Notes under the pieces: model-generated | Seen by the model: only the letters and a program-made list of their open reading frames with translations | Told to the model about the DNA's origin: nothing | Database searches by the model: none | Part shown: positions 38,801-45,546 of the stretch, one piece after another | How the letters are laid out: every line of letters starts with the position of its first letter | How positions within the stretch are numbered: position 1 is the first letter of the stretch | Made by a program: the position numbers and the translations under genes | Origin: TMED78 sp036337035 | GTDB taxonomy: Bacteria; Pseudomonadota; Gammaproteobacteria; Steroidobacterales; Rariloculaceae | Length of the DNA: 64,000 nt | NCBI GenBank assembly: GCA_036337035.1 | Contig: JAYZFC010000005.1 | Location: 178,181 to 242,180 of the forward strand | Direction of reading: 5' to 3'

Positions 38801-39939
38801 ATCATTCTATAAATTTCTACAAGTGCTTCTTCTTTGGTCTGAGTACTGTCAACACGCAATGTATTTGATATATAAGGGCCCCTATCAAGGTCATTTATAA
38901 AAAGCGTTTCTATCTCTGTAATTCCATTCTCAATTAAATGGTCTAGAAGTTCTATATTTATCTCATCATTAGATGATGCAATTAACTCGCCTGTTTCTTT
39001 ATTTATAATGTCATGAGCTAGAATAGAACCTACTATTGCCTCTTTCTCTAACTTATATTCTTTTACTTTTGACTTCTTAAGTTCGTTTATATGACGAGAA
39101 GTTACTCGACGACCACTATCTAAAATCTTCTTTCTTCCTATCTTTAAATCAAAATTTAAAGTCTGCCCCCTAAATCTTTCTGGATCCCCTCTAAGAAGTT
39201 TAAATTCTTTCTTAGACAAAAAATATTTATCGTTATCAAAAAATAAATTTAGTATTTCCTGATTTGTATATTCTAGTGCTCTTAAGAATATGCTAACAGG
39301 TAATTTTCTTCTTCTATCTATCCTTACAAAAATACAATCTTTCGCATCAAATTCAAAATCTAACCATGAACCTCTATAAGGAATCACTCTAGCTGAAAAT
39401 AAAAGCTTACCAGATGAATGAGATTTTCCTTTGTCGTGATCATAAAAAACACCAGGAGACCTATGGAGCTGAGATACTATAACTCTATCAGTACCATTAA
39501 TTACAAAAGTACCATTAGAGGTCATAAGAGGTATTTCACCCAAATACACCTCCTGCTCTCTTATATCCTTAACTTTTACATCTTTATTTTTACTATTTAC
39601 GTTTTCTTTATCATAAATAATAAGTCTAACCTTAACTCTTAGTGGAGAGGCATAAGTCAATCCTCTAACTTGACACTCTTTAACATCAAAAGCTGGTTCT
39701 TCCAAGGCATAAGAAACAAATTCTAGAGCAGCACTTCCTGAGTAGCTTGTTATAGGAAAAACACTTCTAAATGCCGCTTCTAAACCAGAATCCTTTCTAT
39801 CCTCAATAGGAATATCTTTCTGTAAAAAACTAGAATAAGAACTTATTTGGGTAGAGAGCAAGTAAGGAACATCTAAAACACTTGGAAGGTGTCCAAATGT
39901 TTTTCTAATTCGCTTTTTCTCAGTAAATGAATATGCCAT
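35839..39939 (-). CDS. rpoB: RNA polymerase beta subunit
   Basis: Second large catalytic subunit of RNA polymerase. The 1366 residues are full length for gammaproteobacteria. The rifampicin-site segment [20 protein letters not shown] followed by [10 protein letters not shown] is of the sensitive type, with the usual D, H and S residues. A C-terminal [20 protein letters not shown] is intact. It is separated from rplL by 105 bases holding a hairpin. Confidence 0.99.
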   Translation of the reverse strand: [1366 protein letters not shown]

Positions 39940-39970
39940 TAATTAATACCTCAAGCTAAAAAATAAAGGG

Positions 39971-39996
39971 TATCCTAAACAAAAAAGCTCAGGATA
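39971..39996 (-). other. Hairpin in the rplL-rpoB spacer
   Basis: In the minus-strand RNA, TATCCT and AGGATA pair around a U-rich 14-base loop midway between rplL and rpoB. This is where enterics carry an attenuator and an RNase III site that lower rpoBC output. The stem is short (6 pairs), so any function is tentative. Confidence 0.35.
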
Positions 39997-40044
39997 ATTT
40001 AAGATACTTAGTTTTATTTTATATTCCACAGGGAAAGTCAAAAA

Positions 40045-40425
40045 TTAAGTAATTTCTACTGTTGCACCAGCTTCCTCTAGTTGTTTTTTAATATCCTCTG
40101 ATTCTTCTTTGTTCACGCCTTCTTTAACAGGACTTGGAGCTCCTTCAACTAGGTCCTTAGCTTCCTTAAGACCTAACCCAGTTATCGTCCTTATAGCTTT
40201 AATTGCAGCTACCTTATTATCACCAAAAGCTTTCATAGTAACGGTGAATTCAGTTTTCTCTTCTGCAGCACCCGCTTCTCCACCAGCACTTGAAGGAGCC
40301 GCTGCAGCAACTGGCGCAGCTGCAGATACACCCCATTTTTCTTCCAAAGCCTTTACTAAATCAACTACCTCAATAATTGATTTATTGCTTAACTCTTCAA
40401 TTAACTCTTCATTTGATAATGCCAT
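40045..40425 (-). CDS. rplL: 50S ribosomal protein L7/L12
   Basis: Multi-copy stalk protein that recruits GTPase factors. The 126 residues show the N-terminal dimerisation region, an Ala/Gly-rich hinge (about 36-55, VAAAAPSSAGGEAGAAEEKT) and the globular domain with KVAAIKAIRTITGLGLKEAK. It follows rplJ by 47 bases. Confidence 0.98.
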   Translation of the reverse strand: MALSNEELIEELSNKSIIEVVDLVKALEEKWGVSAAAPVAAAAPSSAGGEAGAAEEKTEFTVTMKAFGDNKVAAIKAIRTITGLGLKEAKDLVEGAPSPVKEGVNKEESEDIKKQLEEAGATVEIT

Positions 40426-40472
40426 TATTGTTACTCCCTATTAAATAAAATCCTAAAAATTTTCCTTAAATT

Positions 40473-40994
40473 TTAAGATTGTTTTTGACTATATGAATGT
40501 ATAACTCTTAAAGTTTTTGCTGGAGGCTCCGAAAACACTCTCACTAATTGAGAAATTGGTGCTTCCAACAATCCTACTAACATAGATCTTGCTCCATCTA
40601 AATCTGGTAAAGAAGCCAAACGATTTAAATCTTCTATCTCTAGAAGCTCGCCACCGAAAGATATAGAAACAGGAACTAAATTTTCATGATTCTTAGAAAA
40701 ATCCTTGATAACTCGAGCAGCTGCCCCAGGATCTTCATTAGAAAAAGCTAACAATAAGGGTCCCTTAAAAGTTTCCTGCATGCATTCGAAATTAGTACCT
40801 TTAACAGCTAGCTTAGCTAAAGTATTTTTAATAACCTTAAGATAAACTCCTATTTTTCTAGCTTCTGATCTAAGCTCAGTCATTTCTGCAACTGTAAGGC
40901 CTCTGTACTCTGCAGCTACACTAGTTTGAGCAGAAGATGCTATTTCACCAACTTCAGCAACTAAAGCTTCTTTTTTTTGCCGATCCAATGCCAT
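40473..40994 (-). CDS. rplJ: 50S ribosomal protein L10
   Basis: Stalk base that anchors L7/L12 dimers and represses its own operon. The 173 residues include AAEYRGLTVAEMTELRSEAR and the C-terminal helix region for L12 binding. It lies behind a 284-base spacer with an L10-type leader RNA. Confidence 0.97.
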   Translation of the reverse strand: MALDRQKKEALVAEVGEIASSAQTSVAAEYRGLTVAEMTELRSEARKIGVYLKVIKNTLAKLAVKGTNFECMQETFKGPLLLAFSNEDPGAAARVIKDFSKNHENLVPVSISFGGELLEIEDLNRLASLPDLDGARSMLVGLLEAPISQLVRVFSEPPAKTLRVIHSYSQKQS

Positions 40995-41117
40995 ACTTCA
41001 CTCCTAATAGAAAAAACTTAACTTTTAATTAATAATTATTACAAGTTTTCTATTTTCCTAAAATTACAATAGCCTTTTTATTAAAAAGCTCTTGTAAGCT
41101 TACGATAATGTCTTCCC

Positions 41118-41204
41118 TATCAGATAAAACCGATTAAGATTACATCATCTACGTAGGCTGTATTAACAATTAACCCAATCAATCAGGGCCTACGGTCTCT
41201 GATA
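41118..41204 (-). ncRNA. Ribosomal protein L10 leader (rplJ 5' UTR)
   Basis: The minus-strand RNA between rplA and rplJ can form a closing stem TATCAGA (41198-41204) with TCTGATA (41118-41124), enclosing a perfect 7-bp hairpin stem CGTAGGC (41088 numbering aside, at 41188-41194) with GCCTACG (41152-41158). The layout and the GCCTACGTAG element match the L10(L12)4-binding leader of gammaproteobacteria, which represses rplJL translation. Structure is drawn by eye; a covariance-model scan was not run. Confidence 0.75.
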
Positions 41205-41278
41205 ACAGTCAGAAAAATTAACTGACCACCCTTTTATTTCACTGTCAATTAGCAAACTAAAAAACAGTGTTAATAAAG

Positions 41279-41974
41279 CTAAATTTCTAATGAAACCTGA
41301 TCAATATTAATACCAGGTCCCATGGTTGAAGAAATGCTAACTTTCTTCATATAAACTCCCTTTGAAGAAGAAGGCTTAGCCTTTTTCAAAGCTACTAATA
41401 AAGCATTTAAGTTTTCCCTCAATGCGCCTACCTCAAAATTATTTGATCCTATTCTACAATGAACTATTCCAGACTTATCTGTTCTGTATCTTACCTGCCC
41501 GCCTTTTGCATTAGTAACTGCTTGAGCTATGTCTGGAGAAACTGTCCCAACTTTAGGATTAGGCATAAGGCCTTTTGGCCCTAAAACTTGTCCTAACTTA
41601 CCAACTACTTTCATTGCATCAGGACTTGCGATCACAATATCAAAATCTAAATCACCTTTTTTTATTTGTTCTGCTAGTTCATCCATACCAACATGCTCGG
41701 CTCCTGCACTTTTAGCTGCATCAGCCTGCTCTCCCTGGGCAAAAACAGCAACTGTTACATTCTTACCTGTACCATTAGGTAATATAGTAGCCCCTCTCAC
41801 CATCTGATCAGATTTTTTTACATCTATTCCAAGCTTTACTGCAACATCTATAGATTCAGGAAACTTAGCCACTGCAAATTCTTTGACTAAATTAAGAGCT
41901 TCATCTAAAGGATAGTCCTTATCAACCTGAACCTTTGCTTTAATCAATTTATTTTTTTTTGTATTTCTAGCCAT
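41279..41974 (-). CDS. rplA: 50S ribosomal protein L1
   Basis: L1-stalk protein that moves deacylated tRNA from the E site. The 231 residues include IASPDAMKVVGKLGQVLGPK and GLMPNPKVGTVSPDI, the diagnostic L1 core. It follows rplK by 5 bases. In enterics L1 represses rplKA; the room for such a leader is missing here. Confidence 0.98.
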   Translation of the reverse strand: MARNTKKNKLIKAKVQVDKDYPLDEALNLVKEFAVAKFPESIDVAVKLGIDVKKSDQMVRGATILPNGTGKNVTVAVFAQGEQADAAKSAGAEHVGMDELAEQIKKGDLDFDIVIASPDAMKVVGKLGQVLGPKGLMPNPKVGTVSPDIAQAVTNAKGGQVRYRTDKSGIVHCRIGSNNFEVGALRENLNALLVALKKAKPSSSKGVYMKKVSISSTMGPGINIDQVSLEI

Positions 41975-41979
41975 AAACC

Positions 41980-42405
41980 TTACTTTACCTCTATACCCAT
42001 ACTTCTAGCACTACCCTCAATAATTTTAACTGCGGCATCTATGTCTACGGCATTAAGATCAGGATCTTTAAGCTTTACGATATCTTCTAATTGCTGTCTT
42101 GTTACACTTCCTACTTTCTCAGTATTAGGCGTTCCACTGCCTTTCTTTATACCTGCAGCTTTTTTTAACAAAACTGAAGCTGGTGGAGTTTTAGTTATAA
42201 AATCAAAACTTTTATCAACAAAAACTGTAATCACAACAGGTACTGGCAACCCTTGTTCAACTGACTTTGTTGCTTCATTAAAGGCCTTACAGAAATCCAT
42301 TATATTTAACCCGTGTTGTCCCAATGCTGGTCCCACTGGGGGGCTAGGATTAGCTTGACCAGCAGGTATTTGAAGTTTTATATATGAATCAATTTTTTTT
42401 GCCAT
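41980..42405 (-). CDS. rplK: 50S ribosomal protein L11
   Basis: GTPase-centre protein bound by thiostrepton-class drugs. The 141 residues include LQIPAGQANPSPPVGPALGQ and the C-terminal domain DLNAVDIDAAVKIIEGSARS. It lies 25 bases after nusG. Confidence 0.98.
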   Translation of the reverse strand: MAKKIDSYIKLQIPAGQANPSPPVGPALGQHGLNIMDFCKAFNEATKSVEQGLPVPVVITVFVDKSFDFITKTPPASVLLKKAAGIKKGSGTPNTEKVGSVTRQQLEDIVKLKDPDLNAVDIDAAVKIIEGSARSMGIEVK

Positions 42406-42430
42406 TTTAATAATCCTAAATATTGAGCTA

Positions 42431-42964
42431 CTAAGCTTTTTCTACCTGAGAAAATTCTAGCTCTACTGGAGTAGATCTACCTAAAATTTGGACTGCCACT
42501 CTTACTCTACTCTTTTCATAATTAACATTTTCTACTATACCGTTGAAATCATTAAATGGTCCTTCTTTAACCCTAACAACCTCTCCTTGCTCGAATAAAA
42601 TTTTTGGTCTTGGTTTATCAACTCCTTCTTGAACCCTATTAAGTATATTTGCAGCCTCTTTATCGCTTATAGGAGCTGGTTGGTCAGCAGTCCCGCCAAC
42701 AAACCCCAAAACTTTTGGGACTTCTTTTACAACATGCCATGTATCCTCATTCATCTCCATTTGTACTAGCACATATCCCGGAAAAAACTTGCGGTCACTC
42801 TTCCTTTTTTGTCCCTCTTTCATTTCAACTACTTCCTCAGTAGGCACTAATACTTCACCAAATTTATCTTCAAGACCAAAACGCTTGATTCTCTCAATCA
42901 GAGCATCTCTAACCTTATACTCATAATTTGAATAAGCATGAATTACATACCACTGAAGAGACAA
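42431..42964 (-). CDS. nusG: Transcription termination/antitermination factor NusG
   Basis: Binds RNA polymerase and couples transcription to ribosomes or Rho. The 177 residues contain the NGN domain (WYVIHAYSNYEYKVRDAL, FFPGYVLVQME) and a C-terminal KOW domain (EGPFNDFNGIVENVNY). The start is a TTG at 42964 with GGGG 9 bases upstream in the secE-nusG gap. It is 4 bases behind secE. Confidence 0.97.
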   Translation of the reverse strand: MSLQWYVIHAYSNYEYKVRDALIERIKRFGLEDKFGEVLVPTEEVVEMKEGQKRKSDRKFFPGYVLVQMEMNEDTWHVVKEVPKVLGFVGGTADQPAPISDKEAANILNRVQEGVDKPRPKILFEQGEVVRVKEGPFNDFNGIVENVNYEKSRVRVAVQILGRSTPVELEFSQVEKA

Positions 42965-42968
42965 AATT

Positions 42969-43340
42969 CTATACCCCTTGGCCTGTTAGAAATCTTGTTA
43001 ACCATAATAAAAACATATCTAGCAACCAAAAAAACACACCCATAATCATTGCAAATATTAAAACCATAATCGTAGTTTGGATTGTTTCTTCACGAGTTGG
43101 CCAAACTACCTTTCTTAGTTCCACTCTGGAACCCAAGATAAAAGACTTCAGTATCTGCCCTCTTTCCGTTTGAAAAAGAATTACAATCCCTAAAACAAAA
43201 GAAGCTAATAAAACAATAGCGCTATATAAATCTGAATCGAAATAATAAAAACCTACAACTCCAGCTATAAAAATACCTAAAACTCCAGAGAGCTTAAATA
43301 TTTCTAGCATATTGTTTTGACTAATCTGTTTAGTATCCAT
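42969..43340 (-). CDS. secE: Preprotein translocase subunit SecE
   Basis: Clamp subunit of SecYEG. The 123 residues have three hydrophobic segments as in enteric SecE; the conserved cytoplasmic part RVELRKVVWPTREETIQTT precedes the last helix. It lies between tRNA-Trp and nusG, the classical position. Confidence 0.96.
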   Translation of the reverse strand: MDTKQISQNNMLEIFKLSGVLGIFIAGVVGFYYFDSDLYSAIVLLASFVLGIVILFQTERGQILKSFILGSRVELRKVVWPTREETIQTTIMVLIFAMIMGVFFWLLDMFLLWLTRFLTGQGV

Positions 43341-43391
43341 CTTCTAAATCAATTATATCGTCAGACTCAGAGACATAGTGCTAGCTAAAGC

Positions 43392-43467
43392 TGGCAGGCC
43401 AGGAGGGAATCGAACCCCCAACCTGCGGTTTTGGAGACCGCCGCTCTGCCAATTGAGCTACTGGCCT
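43392..43467 (-). tRNA. tRNA-Trp(CCA)
   Basis: A 76-base cloverleaf on the minus strand. The acceptor stem AGGCCAG pairs with CTGGCCT, the anticodon loop CTCCAAA gives anticodon CCA, the T loop is TTCGATT, and the 3' CCA is encoded. It lies between tuf and secE. Confidence 0.96.
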
Positions 43468-43502
43468 CTATCTGACTCTAATAATCCTAGATATAAAATT
43501 CT

Positions 43503-44693
43503 CTATTCTATAATTTTTGCAACAACGCCAGCGCCAACAGTTCTTCCGCCTTCCCTAATAGCAAATCTCAAGCCATCTTCCATAGCAATAGGAGCTATTA
43601 ATTCAACTTTCATCTTTATATTATCGCCAGGCATAACCATTTCTGTCTTTTCTGGAAGCTCTACTGCCCCAGTTACATCTGTAGTTCTAAAATAGAATTG
43701 GGGTCTATATCCTTTGAAAAAAGGAGTATGTCTTCCGCCTTCCTCTTTAGTCAAAATATAAACTTCAGCCTCAAACTTCGTATGTGGAGTAATAGATCCC
43801 GGTTTTGCTAGAACTTGGCCCCTCTCTACTTCTTCTCTATCAGTTCCTCTCAAAAGAACACCTACATTATCTCCTGCTTGTCCTTCATCAAGAAGCTTTC
43901 TAAACATCTCAACACCAGTACAAGTTGTAGTAGCTGTATCTTTTATGCCAACAATTTCTATTTCTTCATTGACTTTTACTACCCCTCTTTCAATACGTCC
44001 CGTAACAACCGTTCCTCTACCAGAAATAGAGAAAACATCTTCTATAGGCATGAGGAAATCACCATCTACTGGCCTCTCAGGTATTGGGATATGAGCATCA
44101 AGAGCAGCAACTAATTTTTCAATTGCTGGTGCTCCAATGTCAGATGTATCACCTTCTAAAGCTTTTAATGCGCTGCCAGTTATGATTGGTGTGTCATCTC
44201 CAGGAAATTCATACATAGATAGTAAGTCCCTGACTTCCATTTCAACTAACTCAAGCAGCTCCTCGTCATCAACCATATCTGCTTTATTTAAGAAAACAAC
44301 TATATAAGGAACCCCAACCTGTCGAGATAATAAAATATGCTCTCTTGTTTGAGGCATTGGACCATCTGCTGCAGAACAAACTAAAATAGCGCCATCCATC
44401 TGAGCAGCACCAGTAATCATATTCTTAACATAATCAGCATGGCCAGGACAGTCAACATGAGCATAATGACGAGTTTCACTCTCATATTCAACATGAGCAG
44501 TAGCAATCGTTATGCCTCTAGCTTTCTCCTCTGGAGCTTTATCAATTTGATCAAATGCAATGGTGTCTCCGCCGTGTTTATCTGCCATACATTTCGTTAA
44601 AGCTGCAGTTAAAGTAGTCTTTCCATGGTCAACATGGCCTATTGTTCCAACGTTGACATGGGGTTTGGTTCGCTCAAATTTTTCTTTGGACAT
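43503..44693 (-). CDS. tuf: Elongation factor Tu
   Basis: Delivers aminoacyl-tRNA to the ribosome. The 396 residues include GHVDHGKTTLTAAL, DCPGHADYVKNMITGAAQMD and NKADMVDDEE. The ATG at 44693 gives the usual MSKEKFERTKPHVN start; seven codons upstream are open but unneeded. It occupies the tufB-like position behind tRNA-Tyr/Gly/Thr and is the only tuf in the window, since the str-operon copy is missing. Confidence 0.98.
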   Translation of the reverse strand: MSKEKFERTKPHVNVGTIGHVDHGKTTLTAALTKCMADKHGGDTIAFDQIDKAPEEKARGITIATAHVEYESETRHYAHVDCPGHADYVKNMITGAAQMDGAILVCSAADGPMPQTREHILLSRQVGVPYIVVFLNKADMVDDEELLELVEMEVRDLLSMYEFPGDDTPIITGSALKALEGDTSDIGAPAIEKLVAALDAHIPIPERPVDGDFLMPIEDVFSISGRGTVVTGRIERGVVKVNEEIEIVGIKDTATTTCTGVEMFRKLLDEGQAGDNVGVLLRGTDREEVERGQVLAKPGSITPHTKFEAEVYILTKEEGGRHTPFFKGYRPQFYFRTTDVTGAVELPEKTEMVMPGDNIKMKVELIAPIAMEDGLRFAIREGGRTVGAGVVAKIIE

Positions 44694-44769
44694 TATATTT
44701 ATACCTCTCAACAATACTTTCTATAAAATTTAATTACCTTAAACGTTTCATTGTACATGGGGCCCAAAA

Positions 44770-44844
<75 letters not shown>

Positions 44845-44917
44845 AGGCAAATTATCCCGCCTACCGCCTTTTACTTACCTTACTCAATCTCTACAAAAAA
44901 CTAAAAAACATACCTAA

Positions 44918-44991
44918 TGGAGCGGGTGAGCGGACTCGAACCGCCATCATCAGCTTGGAAGGCTGAGGTTCTACCCTTGAACTACACCCGC
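44918..44991 (-). tRNA. tRNA-Gly(TCC)
   Basis: A 74-base minus-strand cloverleaf. The acceptor stem GCGGGTG pairs with CACCCGC, the stem TCAGC/GCTGA encloses CTTCCAA with anticodon TCC, the T loop is TTCGAGT, and CCA is encoded. It is the middle tRNA of the cluster. Confidence 0.96.
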
Positions 44992-45025
44992 CTTACCAAA
45001 ATTAAAACATACCCCCACCACAAAA

Positions 45026-45110
45026 TGGTGGAGGGGGTAGGATTCGAACCTACGAAGGCATAGCCAGCAGATTTACAGTCTGCCCCCGTTGACCGCTTGG
45101 GTACCCCTCC
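45026..45110 (-). tRNA. tRNA-Tyr(GTA)
   Basis: An 85-base class II tRNA with a long variable arm on the minus strand. The acceptor stem GGAGGGG pairs with CCCCTCC, the anticodon stem encloses CTGTAAA with anticodon GTA, the T loop is TTCGAAT, and CCA is encoded. It is first in the Tyr-Gly-Thr-tuf transcript. Confidence 0.96.
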
Positions 45111-45546
45111 GTTAACAAACAAAGCTGGTAATTTTCTTATCTATAGTTAAATGTGTCAACTAGTCTGAGTACTTAAAACCCTTATTAAAATATTCTAAAT
45201 CGATAATTAAGTGATAGAAATGCCAAAAATTAGGGTATAGCAATATATTAAGAACGGCAATTCTAATTGACAAATAATGAGTATTGATTTTTGTATACTA
45301 TTGATTATTAAGGTTTTTAGTGTTTTTTAATTAAAAAAGATGTAAAGAAATTACTTTTTTTTAAAGATTAAACATCATTTGTAAAAAAAATAGGCTTATT
45401 AGGGGCTAATTACGGAAATATTAGAAAAATGGAGCTAAAAAATATAATATCGCGCATCTTTCTGATAGTTTTTTTAATTAGCTAATCTAGTATTCGGAAT
45501 AATATCAGAATTCTTTTACAATAGAAGAAAATTGAGTAATAAATCT
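45111..45546. other. Divergent spacer between tRNA-Tyr and thrS
   Basis: A 436-base, very AT-rich spacer. The left end holds the tRNA-tuf promoter. Facing thrS there is a TTGACA at 45267 and a TATACT at 45294, but their 21-base spacing is too long for a good promoter. An 18-codon frame at 45429-45485 codes for a hydrophobic peptide of uncertain reality. I see no repeat or RNA gene here. Confidence 0.5.
45131..45159 (-). promoter_or_regulatory. Promoter of the tRNA-tuf operon
   Basis: On the minus strand TTGACA (45154-45159) is followed after 17 bases by GAAAAT (45131-45136), which ends 20 bases before tRNA-Tyr. The perfect -35, the spacing and the position make it the likely promoter of the Tyr-Gly-Thr-tuf transcript. 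Confidence 0.6.

Noticed and set aside
45267..45299. TTGACA and TATACT as a thrS promoter
   Set aside because: The 21-base spacing is outside the usual 16-19 range; no better pair was found, so no thrS promoter is listed.
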